Under the pieces are notes generated by a model. It was not told the DNA's origin. It did not search any database and worked only from the letters and a program-made list of their open reading frames with translations. Position numbers and translations under genes: made by a program. DNA of 16,272 bases from Clostridiales bacterium (GTDB lineage Bacteria; Bacillota_A; Clostridia; Christensenellales; Aristaeellaceae), in NCBI GenBank assembly GCA_024684665.1, contig JAIKWN010000273.1:1-16272 (forward strand). The letters are read 5' to 3'. Shown here piece by piece: positions 6,966 through 13,801 of this stretch. How positions within the stretch are numbered: the stretch's first letter is position 1; every line of letters starts with the position of its first letter.

Positions 6966-8507
6966 ATGGCTACCGCGATCTGCCGCGTTCTCATCCTCGC
7001 TGGTGCTGCGCTGATGGTATTCAACATCCTGCGCTACCGCCGTTTTGCGAAAAAACTGCGGGAAAGTGGCGACTGGTCATCCGAGCGTCTTGCTCTCATG
7101 CTTCCCTTTGTACTGCTCTGCCTCTTTTTCCTAGGGTATCTGGCCGTGGCCCTCGCTGGGGAACCAGATTTTGTGATCGCTTTCATCCTTCTGGGGGGAA
7201 GCATCTTTGTTGCGATCGTGGTATTCATGCTCTCTGGGATCACCGACCGGATCCGGGAAAACGAGCAGCTGGCAGCTGCGCTTCTCGCGGCAGAAGAAGC
7301 GAACCACGCAAAGACGCGCTTCCTGTCCAACATGTCCCACGACCTGCGTACCCCGATGAACGCGATCCTGGGCTATACGCATCTTGGCCTGCGGGAAGGT
7401 GCTAAGGAAGAGGAAATGCGCTCCTGCCTTGAAAAGATCGGGCGCTCCGGTAATCAGATGCTTTCCGTGGTGAACGACGTGTTAGAGATGAGCAGCATTG
7501 AAAGCGGGCGGCTGGAGCTTGTGCCGGAGCCGGTGCGCCTGTGTCGCATCCTGCACGAGTGCTGCGACATGATGGAAGGAGAAATGGAGCGGCAGGGGCT
7601 CACCTTTACGCGGGACATCGCGGACACCCGGACACAGTGGGTGCTGTGCGACGGACGTCGGCTTTCCCGTGTCGTGCTGAACCTGCTCTCCAACGCCTGC
7701 AAATATACGAAGCCTGGCGGAAGCGTACAGGCTTCCCTCAGGATAACCGATGACGCGGAAGAAACCGTTGCCTGCGAAATCAGCGTTCGGGATACGGGCA
7801 TCGGCATGAGCGAGGGATTCGCTCGAAACCTCTTTGATCCCTTCGAGCGGGAGCGGACGGCGGAAACGGAGGAAATCCAGGGAACCGGCCTCGGCATGGC
7901 TATCACGAAGCGCATCGTGGACGCCATGGGCGGGGAGATCGAGGTGCGGACGCAGCAGGGCGAGGGCACGGAGTTCATTGTGCGCCTGCGCTTGCCCCGG
8001 ACGGAGCCGGGAGAGGACTGTGGCTGTCCGCATGGATCCGCGGCGGACGGCAACGGAGCGGAAGGTGCAGAAAACGAAGCGCCATCCTTCCGGGGCCTGC
8101 GCCTGCTCCTCGCGGAGGACAACGAAATCAACCGGGAAATGGCCTCGATGATCCTCTCCGCCGAGGGCTTTACGGTGGACACGGCGGAGAACGGCCGGAA
8201 GGCGGTAGACATGCTGGCAGCGGCGCCGGCCGGGTTCTATGCCGTTGTGCTGATGGACATCCAGATGCCTGTAATGAACGGCTACGAAGCGGCGCGGGCG
8301 ATCCGCGCGCTTGAGGATCCGGAGAAGGCCGGCATCCCCGTCCTGGCCATGACGGCGAACGCCTTCCGGGAGGACGTCGCCGCGGCGGAAGCGGCGGGGA
8401 TGGACGGGCACATCGCGAAACCGTTGGATGTGCCGAAGATGATGGAGACCCTGCGCTGCGTGCTGTTAAAGAAGGACAACGAAAAGCGTAGGCAGGCGCT
8501 TCCGTGA
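6966..8507 (+). CDS. Hybrid sensor histidine kinase with receiver domain
   Basis: This 513-residue protein has three membrane segments (about 5-22, 43-64, 69-90) with almost no outside loop. A coiled coil (95-115) leads into HisKA with the H-box SHDLRTPMN (His125). HATPase_c follows, with an N-box around Asn243 (NLLSNACKYTK), DTGIGMS (276-282) and GTGLGM (306-311). After an acidic, Gly-rich linker (345-374) comes a receiver domain (378-500) with AEDN at 383-386, phosphoacceptor Asp431 in MDIQMP, Thr463 and Lys485. All residues needed for autophosphorylation and phosphotransfer are present. No HPt domain or DNA-binding output is seen here, so the relay must continue elsewhere or regulate the kinase itself. 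GGAGG stands 9 nt before the ATG. It is probably cotranscribed with the upstream solute-binding protein, since the 46-nt gap shows no terminator. Confidence 0.93.
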   Translation: MATAICRVLILAGAALMVFNILRYRRFAKKLRESGDWSSERLALMLPFVLLCLFFLGYLAVALAGEPDFVIAFILLGGSIFVAIVVFMLSGITDRIRENEQLAAALLAAEEANHAKTRFLSNMSHDLRTPMNAILGYTHLGLREGAKEEEMRSCLEKIGRSGNQMLSVVNDVLEMSSIESGRLELVPEPVRLCRILHECCDMMEGEMERQGLTFTRDIADTRTQWVLCDGRRLSRVVLNLLSNACKYTKPGGSVQASLRITDDAEETVACEISVRDTGIGMSEGFARNLFDPFERERTAETEEIQGTGLGMAITKRIVDAMGGEIEVRTQQGEGTEFIVRLRLPRTEPGEDCGCPHGSAADGNGAEGAENEAPSFRGLRLLLAEDNEINREMASMILSAEGFTVDTAENGRKAVDMLAAAPAGFYAVVLMDIQMPVMNGYEAARAIRALEDPEKAGIPVLAMTANAFREDVAAAEAAGMDGHIAKPLDVPKMMETLRCVLLKKDNEKRRQALP

Positions 8508-8511
8508 CGGG

Positions 8512-8529
8512 CGCGGCTGTTTAGCCGCG
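8512..8529 (+). terminator. GC-rich hairpin after kinase gene, possible weak terminator
   Basis: A perfect 7-bp stem (CGCGGCT / AGCCGCG) with loop GTTT starts 4 nt after the kinase stop. Only a short, broken T run (ATGTTT) follows, so termination would be weak. It may instead protect the 3' end of the mRNA. Confidence 0.4.
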
Positions 8530-8580
8530 ATGTTTCACACAGAAAAAACAGAGCGGTCTGTGGAACCGTAAAGGAGAAAG

Positions 8581-9648
8581 ATGCAAATGGAAGAAAAGAA
8601 ACCCGGCATGGGCGGCGAGCGCTACGTCCCTTATGGGGAGCGCACCGGCAACGAATCCATCGTTTACTTCACGCGCGATCTCTCCCCGGAGGGGCTGATA
8701 AAAATCGCGAAGCGCGTGAACGGGAACATCAAATGGAAAATCGCCGTGAAGCTGCATACCGGCGAGCAGCACGGCCCTAACATCGTTCCTCCGGCCTGGG
8801 TGAAAAAGCTGATCGAAGTGACCATGCCAGGGGCCAGCATCGTGGAAACGAACACCTATTACGAGGGCGACCGCTACACGACGGAGCTGCATCGGGAGAC
8901 CCTGGACATCAACGGTTGGAATTTCTGCCCCGTGGATATCACGGACGAGGAGGGAACAGCCCTTCTCCCCGTCAAGGGCGGCAAGTGGTTCACGGAGATG
9001 TCCGTCGGCAGGAACCTGCTGAAGTACGATTCCCTCTTCGTGCTCACCCACCTGAAGGGACATACTATGGGCGGCTTCGGTGGCTCCAACAAAAACATCG
9101 GCATCGGCTGCGCTGATGGGCGGGACGGCAAGAAGTGGATCCATACTGCGGAAGGCTCAGACAATATGTGGAGCATCGCGGAAGAAGAGCTGATGGAGCG
9201 TATTACGGAATCCACCAAGGCGACCATTGACCACTTCGGAAAGAATGTCTGCTATGTGGACGTGCTGCGCAACATCTCGGTGGACTGCGACTGCGCGGGC
9301 TGCGGCGCGGAGAAGGTTGTGACGCCTAACATCGGCATCGTGGCCTCCACGGACATTCTGGCGGCGGATCAGGCGGGCATCGACCTGCTATACGCTCTCT
9401 CCGACGAAGACGGCGCCGCGATCCGGGAGCGTATCGAGTCCCGGCATGGGCACCGGCAGCTCTCATACATGAAGGAAATGGGCATGGGCAATGACCGCTA
9501 CGTCCTGCTTGACATCGACAACGGGGATGCCCGGATCCTCCCGAAGGACGGCGTTACACATGTGGTTCCTTTCGTGGAAGAGCCGGAGACGGAGCGCCGC
9601 CGCATCGAATATATGAAGAAGATGGCGGAGCTGGAAGCGCAGCAGTAA
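8581..9648 (+). CDS. DUF362 domain protein with CxCxxC motif
   Basis: This soluble protein of 355 residues has no signal peptide or membrane segment. DUF362 marks: VKLHTGEQHGPN at 57-68; THLKGHTMGGFGG with SNKNIGIGCA at about 156-178, the usual H.tG..gg.KNigmGc core; and VDCDCAGCG at 235-242, followed by NIGIVASTDILAADQAGIDL, the usual ...iGi.as.DpvA.D.a..DL. Cys236, Cys238 and Cys241 (with Cys177) could bind metal or an Fe-S cluster. The family's reaction is not established to my knowledge, so I give no function. The 9+ residues after 300 contain no ferredoxin module of the type some relatives carry. AGGAG (8572-8576) is 4 nt from the ATG at 8581 and 10 nt from the ATG at 8587, so the start could be either. 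It stands alone between two units on the same strand. Confidence 0.88.
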   Translation: MQMEEKKPGMGGERYVPYGERTGNESIVYFTRDLSPEGLIKIAKRVNGNIKWKIAVKLHTGEQHGPNIVPPAWVKKLIEVTMPGASIVETNTYYEGDRYTTELHRETLDINGWNFCPVDITDEEGTALLPVKGGKWFTEMSVGRNLLKYDSLFVLTHLKGHTMGGFGGSNKNIGIGCADGRDGKKWIHTAEGSDNMWSIAEEELMERITESTKATIDHFGKNVCYVDVLRNISVDCDCAGCGAEKVVTPNIGIVASTDILAADQAGIDLLYALSDEDGAAIRERIESRHGHRQLSYMKEMGMGNDRYVLLDIDNGDARILPKDGVTHVVPFVEEPETERRRIEYMKKMAELEAQQ

Positions 9649-9825
9649 AGGGATAAGGCGATTTCCATCATGTATTCCTCCGGGCTCGGCAGGCTTCCCA
9701 CCCTGCTCCCCGTCCCCGTACACCGGGAACATACCGGATTCAAACGGTCACGGACGGCCAGCTTCCCAGGCAGGCGAAGATTTTCCATAGACTCTGTATG
9801 GGAAGGAACAGCCCCTAAACATAAC
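9649..9825. other. Gene-free stretch after DUF362 gene
   Basis: Of the 319 nt between the DUF362 and merR genes, the first part (to 9825) holds no credible gene. Short ORFs on both strands run through the terminator at 9826 or into neighbouring genes and lack a fitting ribosome site. The rest holds the terminator and the merR promoter listed separately. I see no tRNA fold or clear repeat. The stretch may be a non-coding element (see findings). Confidence 0.4.
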
Positions 9826-9859
9826 AAAACGGATGGCGCCTGCATGCCACCCGTTTTTT
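9826..9859 (+). terminator. Intrinsic terminator before merR
   Basis: AAAACGG and CCGTTTT form a 7-bp outer stem. After an A/C mismatch, TGGC and GCCA extend the stem around an 8-nt loop, and six or more T follow. It ends plus-strand transcription from the DUF362 region. The A run on the other side could also let it work leftwards. Confidence 0.75.
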
Positions 9860-9894
9860 CACATAATTGTCTGCGTGAAGACCTAAAAACCCCC

Positions 9895-9925
9895 TTGACT
9901 CTCACACTGTGGCAGGCATTATGAT
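9895..9925 (+). promoter_or_regulatory. MerR-type promoter with 19-bp spacer and operator
   Basis: TTGACT (9895-9900) and TATGAT (9920-9925) are 19 nt apart, the over-long spacer typical of promoters that MerR-family proteins activate by distorting DNA. Inside the spacer CACA-C-TGTG (9903-9911) is a perfect inverted repeat and a likely half of the operator. The merR gene starts 43 nt downstream, so autoregulation is the natural reading. Confidence 0.7.
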
Positions 9926-9967
9926 GCGTCCGAGCTCAAGAACAGAATCAGCACAGGAGGTACCGCC

Positions 9968-10783
9968 ATGCTGAAAATCGGAGAATTCTCCAAACTATCC
10001 AGAATCAGCGTCAGGATGCTCCGCCACTATGACGAGATTGGCCTCCTGAAACCAGCCGAGATCGACTGCTTCACGGATTACCGGTACTACAGAGAGGATC
10101 AGCTTCCCGCGGCCGGCCGCATTTCCGCCCTGAAAGACATGGGCTTTTCCCTTGCGGACATCGTGAGGATCCTTGAGGTCTACGACGATCGGGAGCAGCT
10201 GGAGCGGTTCTTCTCTGCCCGGCGGAGGGAACTGGAAGCCTTGTCGCGGGATACGGCGCATAAGCTGACGCTTCTGGACGCAGCCGAGGAAAGGCTGAGA
10301 AAGGAAGAAGACATGAGTTATAATGTTACGATCAAGATCATTCCCGAGCGTTATGCTGCGACCGTTCAGATGACCATTCCCCATTATGAGGATGAAGGAA
10401 GAGTATGGGGCATACTGATTCAGGAAACCTGCCGCATGAATCTCATGGAGGCGGATCCCTGTCTATGTGCGGTGTCGTTCCTTGATGGGGAATATAAAGA
10501 AGAAAACGTGGAGCTGATGGCCTGGAAGACCGTGAAGGGCAGCTATCCGGACACGGAGCATGTGAAGTTCCGCACGCTGCCGGAGGTGGCGGTGGCCAGT
10601 TGCACCTTCAAGGGAAGCTATACCCGGATCACGGACGTCTACGCGGCAGTGATCGCCTGGATGGAAGCGAACGGATACGAGCCCGCCGGACCGATGTTCA
10701 ATATTTACCACGTCAGTCCGCATGAAACGCAGGACCCGGACGAGTTCGTGACGGAGATCTGCTACCCCGTGAAAAAGAAGTAA
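9968..10783 (+). CDS. MerR-family regulator with GyrI-like effector-binding domain
   Basis: This 271-residue protein starts with a winged helix-turn-helix (about 1-70: IGEFSKLSRISVRMLRHYDE, then GLLKP and YRYY), typical of MerR proteins. A dimerising coiled coil (about 75-115) follows, then a GyrI-like/BmrR C-terminal ligand pocket (about 117-270), where WGILIQ, CAVSF and GSYTRI segments fit the duplicated beta-alpha-beta-beta layout. Such proteins bind hydrophobic or cationic drugs and activate promoters with long spacers. AGGAGG lies 7 nt before the ATG. The gene follows its own 19-bp-spacer promoter and is followed by a strong terminator, so it is probably monocistronic and self-regulating. 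No transporter lies in the same unit; the convergent CPBP protease is the nearest neighbour. An ATG at codon 116 has its own ribosome site and could give a free effector domain. Confidence 0.93.
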   Translation: MLKIGEFSKLSRISVRMLRHYDEIGLLKPAEIDCFTDYRYYREDQLPAAGRISALKDMGFSLADIVRILEVYDDREQLERFFSARRRELEALSRDTAHKLTLLDAAEERLRKEEDMSYNVTIKIIPERYAATVQMTIPHYEDEGRVWGILIQETCRMNLMEADPCLCAVSFLDGEYKEENVELMAWKTVKGSYPDTEHVKFRTLPEVAVASCTFKGSYTRITDVYAAVIAWMEANGYEPAGPMFNIYHVSPHETQDPDEFVTEICYPVKKK

Positions 10784-10836
10784 GCAGGTGAGGCCCGCGG
10801 GAGCGGGATAGCGGGTTGCGCGTTCTCATTATTAAG

Positions 10837-10887
10837 CCGGATAAGAAACAGGCGTTTCAGCCCACTATCTTATCCGGTCGATTTTTT
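10837..10887 (+). terminator. Strong intrinsic terminator after merR
   Basis: A perfect 10-bp stem (CCGGATAAGA, 10837-10846, with TCTTATCCGG, 10868-10877) is followed by TCGA and six T. A smaller hairpin, GAAAC-AGGC-GTTTC (10845-10858), lies within it and overlaps the top of the outer stem, so the two compete for two bases. Confidence 0.85.
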
Positions 10888-10925
10888 CCAGGAATCATCT
10901 GCTCTCCTATAAACGGCGGCCTGCG

Positions 10926-11657
10926 TTACACCTTTTTCCCAAATGTCCTGACGAGATAGAGCAGATACCCTCCGAGGACCGCGAAGACCAGCACGGCATT
11001 AAGCGCCATGAACCATCCGGTTTCCGGGCTGCTTTCCGCTTCAAATGCGTGAAGGACGTTGTTTGCTGAATGGAACAGGATGCACGGGATAAGGGATCCG
11101 CTGTGGATAAAGATGAGAACCAGCACGAAACCGACCAGGACAGCAAAGGCGATCTGGAAGACGCTCGAGGCGAAGGACCGCCCGCTCTCGTTGAACAGAT
11201 TCACAATATGGCCGAAGCCGAAGGTCAGGGCGGATATGACGGCCGCCGTTTTCAGGCCGCCCTTTTCCATGGCCCGGAACAGCAGCCCGCGGAAGATGAC
11301 CTCTTCCAGGAACCCGACGCAGCACATGCTGATCACATAGCATACCGTCCCAGCCGGGCCGTACGGCAGGCCAATCCCGCTCCATAAGGCGGTGGAAGCA
11401 ATGACGGCCAGCGGCAGATAGTACAGGAACCGCTTCGCAGGGACCCCGGATTTACAGAGACCGTATTTGACGCTCAGCCCGTTTTTCCGGATCCAGAGGA
11501 ACAGGATCAGCGACATCGCGGCATGCAGCGCGGCCGTTAAGGACTTCTTGATCCCGACGCTTTCCGAGAGCTGATCAGCTATGCTGCTCAGGATGACATA
11601 GGCGATGATCCACAGAATTGCGAAGGTGATCTCGCTTTTTTTATAAAGCTTCGTCAT
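10926..11657 (-). CDS. CPBP family (CAAX/Abi type) intramembrane metalloprotease
   Basis: This 243-residue protein has about seven or eight membrane segments. The family's catalytic motifs are complete: EEVIFRG (Glu118-Glu119 and Arg123), FGFGH with His150, and HSANN with His196 and the following Asn pair. Glutamate and histidines bind the metal inside the membrane. In bacteria these enzymes mature or degrade membrane peptides, for example in bacteriocin self-immunity or signalling; the substrate here is unknown. The ATG at 11657 has GGAG 8 nt upstream. It lies downstream of the broken phosphatase gene on the same strand (82 nt gap) and converges with merR. No peptide precursor gene is visible nearby, so a bacteriocin link has no support from this sequence. 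Confidence 0.9.
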   Translation of the reverse strand: MTKLYKKSEITFAILWIIAYVILSSIADQLSESVGIKKSLTAALHAAMSLILFLWIRKNGLSVKYGLCKSGVPAKRFLYYLPLAVIASTALWSGIGLPYGPAGTVCYVISMCCVGFLEEVIFRGLLFRAMEKGGLKTAAVISALTFGFGHIVNLFNESGRSFASSVFQIAFAVLVGFVLVLIFIHSGSLIPCILFHSANNVLHAFEAESSPETGWFMALNAVLVFAVLGGYLLYLVRTFGKKV

Positions 11658-11739
11658 GATGCGTGCTCCAAGTTATTTCATAAAACGCTTTTGTGATGAG
11701 GATGGTTCAGTTCCTTCCGACCGATTCGGATTCACAAAA

Positions 11740-12765
11740 TTACGCCGCTGGAAACAGTTCTTCTGGCTCTTCCCGTTCTTCGCGCTGCTTCAGCCACACG
11801 CTCCAGGGGACTTCGTAGCCGCTTTCGCAGTTCTGCTGCACGTATTCGTAGAAAAGCGGTGTCATCCTCGCCTTTTCCGCATAGAGGGGCGTTTTATAGC
11901 TGTCGGTATCCTCCGTTGTGTACAGGGCATAGCCTGATCCCATCATCGCCTGGCGGATGGCAATATCCTGCAAGGGCACGTCCGGATTCCTCATCATATC
12001 ATAAATCACCATCAGGACACCCGTGCGCCCCCTGCCCGCCATACAATGGAAATGCAGCCAGACCCGATCCGGATCAATGCCTTTCACAAAGGAAACGAAA
12101 GCGTCGATCTCTTCCGCCGTGGGCCACATGTGATCCGTGATCGGGAGCCTGCAGTACACAAAGCCTTCGCTTTCGACCAATTCCTTTTCCGTCATGGCGC
12201 TCTCGACGTTGATGACCATTTCGTCGATCGGGGTATCGTCTTTTCTGGTGTAAGCCCTGACTATGCTGCCGGCCATCGCGCTCACGCGCTCGGATTCGTC
12301 TTCCTCGACCTCTTCATGCGTCATCCCCGCGTTGGCCCAGTTGTGAACCCCGTACACGGAGAGCGGGATTCCCCCGTTGACAAAGAAATGGCTCTCTTGC
12401 CGCAAATCGAAGATGTATACGGTCCTGTCTCCGGCATATTCCCGCAGGGTCGCGGCAAGATTCCTGAACTGCGGGACCGAAAACTGCGCTACCCGAAATA
12501 CACAGCGTATCCAGACCTTTTTCCGCGGGCCTGAAGTCAGGATCGAACCCGGGTGTAGGGATCATTTTTTGGAGGGCGTACCGCTGGTCCGCCACGAACC
12601 TCAAGTTTTTCAGCCCGCCTTCCCAGGCGTCCGTATTGTCAAGGTCAATCCGGATGAAAGGGAAGCCAACTTCCCCCCGGGCAGCGCATGCCGCCGACAA
12701 CAGCATCGACAGGAGAAGGAACGCGATAAAGCCAGAGAGAAAAAAGCTCCGATTGTTTTTGACAT
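11740..12765 (-). pseudogene. Secreted PTP-like phytase (cysteine phosphatase), two frameshifts
   Basis: Joined across two indels, this is a protein of about 342 residues. It has a signal peptide (ATG at 12765; KNNRSFFLSGFIAFLLLS core), ISGSAQFSVPQF, then DLRQESHFFVNGG with NWAN, the ITDHMWP loop carrying the likely general acid, and the active-site loop HCMAGRGRTG (nucleophile near residue 242). Together these match the PTP-like inositol-phosphate phosphatases such as Selenomonas PhyA. Break 1: five A near 12756-12760 where six would keep the signal peptide in frame with its ATG. Break 2: AGCGCAG near 12484-12490 where AGCGCGCAG would join the two halves. The changes, -1 and -2, cancel overall, yet the middle third is read in the wrong frame and meets a stop. 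GAGG lies 8 nt before the ATG. True decay and sequencing error are both possible. The intact 3' ORF (11740-12405) begins with a TTG inside the conserved DLRQES motif and is not a credible full gene. Confidence 0.82.
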
Positions 12766-12817
12766 ACGAGGATCCTCATTCATTTTTAAAGCCCGCCCGG
12801 GCCATTCTGTTCCGATG

Positions 12818-12857
12818 AAAAACGGCCCTTCCCTCGCGGTTTCCGGGAAGGCGGGGC
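12818..12857 (-). terminator. Terminator of pgsA-cinA-recA-sufCB operon
   Basis: Read on the minus strand, CCTTCCC (12845-12851) pairs with GGGAAGG (12827-12833) across an 11-nt loop and is followed by GCCG and five T (12818-12822). It lies 24 nt after the sufB stop, as expected for an intrinsic terminator. Confidence 0.75.
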
Positions 12858-12874
12858 TCTGCTCTGTTTTTCGT

Positions 12875-13801
12875 TTACTTCAGGAATCCGTTGATGATCT
12901 GCACCTCGGCTTCCTGCTCGGTGAGGCCGAGGGTCATGAGTTTTATGATCTGGTCGCCCGCGATCTTACCGATGGCGGCCTCGTGCACGAGGGCAGCGTC
13001 CACGTGGTTCGCCTCGAGCCCCGGGACTGCAAGGATGCGTCCGTGGTCCATGATGATGGAGTCACACTCCGTGTGCCCATGGCATTCCGCGTTGCCCGTG
13101 ATCTTCGCGTCGAAGCGCTGGTAGGATTCATCCCGCGCGACGGAGCGGGAGACGACGTCCGCGCTACTCGCCGCGCCGTTCAGAATGACGTCGTAGGTCG
13201 AAAGCGCGCGCTGCGCGTCGTGCGTCATCAGGCGCTCCCGGACGACGAGCTTCGCGCCTTCGGCGAGCTCCGCTTTCGTCGTGCGGTTCGTGTCGTCCAC
13301 GCCCATGATTTGTACCATTTCCATCTCGCAACTGCTTCCCGCCTCCATGTATACCTCGGTGACGGGGTTCAGGATACGCTTGCCTGCGCCCGTGCCGGAG
13401 CCGTAGTGCTTCTCGACGTAGCGGATGTGCGCGTCCTTCCCGATGAAGAAGCGGTGAACACCGTCGTGCTGGGAATCCTGGTTTCCGCAGTTGTCGATGC
13501 CGCAGCCCGCGACGATTACGACGTCCGCACCTTCGCCGATATAAAAGTCGTTGTAGACAACCTCGGTGAGGCCGCTCTCTGTCATGACGACGGGGATGTG
13601 TACACTCTCATTCTTCGTACCGGGAGCAATGCGGATGTCGAGGCCGGAGACGTCCGTCTTCGGCATGATCTCGATGTGCGCGGTGGACTGTCGCCCGGCG
13701 GATGCGCCGTTGGCGCGAATGTTGTAGGCGCCCGTTGGTACCTCATGCAGATCGGCGACCTCGCGGAGGAGACGCTTCTGGATTTCGCTCAGCTGGATCA
13801 T
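12875..13801 (-). CDS. sufB: SufB/SufD-like Fe-S cluster scaffold protein
   Basis: This 308-residue scaffold builds Fe-S clusters together with the SufC ATPase. It is much shorter than Escherichia coli SufB (about 495), as in the minimal two-gene SufBC (SMS-type) systems of archaea and anaerobes. Visible marks are AGCGIDNCGNQ (Cys100, Cys105), GNAECHGHTECDS (Cys240, Cys246) and LVHEA (His273-Glu274). The last two align with the RGNA...QCDS and FEHEA regions of E. coli SufB, where the conserved Cys and Glu help form the cluster. The C-terminal IINGFLK tail also matches. The ATG overlaps the sufC stop as ATGA, so the two are translationally coupled. No SufS, SufU or SufE gene lies here, so sulfur must come from another source such as a distant cysteine desulfurase or sulfide. 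Confidence 0.92.
   Translation of the reverse strand: MIQLSEIQKRLLREVADLHEVPTGAYNIRANGASAGRQSTAHIEIMPKTDVSGLDIRIAPGTKNESVHIPVVMTESGLTEVVYNDFYIGEGADVVIVAGCGIDNCGNQDSQHDGVHRFFIGKDAHIRYVEKHYGSGTGAGKRILNPVTEVYMEAGSSCEMEMVQIMGVDDTNRTTKAELAEGAKLVVRERLMTHDAQRALSTYDVILNGAASSADVVSRSVARDESYQRFDAKITGNAECHGHTECDSIIMDHGRILAVPGLEANHVDAALVHEAAIGKIAGDQIIKLMTLGLTEQEAEVQIINGFLK

Noticed and set aside
7454..8411. Minus-strand ORFs opposite the kinase gene
   Set aside because: The plus-strand frame has every histidine-kinase and receiver motif. The opposite frames show no domain and are rich in Arg, Ser and Pro.
9670..9924. Small plus-strand ORF of 84 codons between DUF362 and merR genes
   Set aside because: It spans a clear intrinsic terminator and the merR promoter, has no fitting ribosome site and no recognisable domain.
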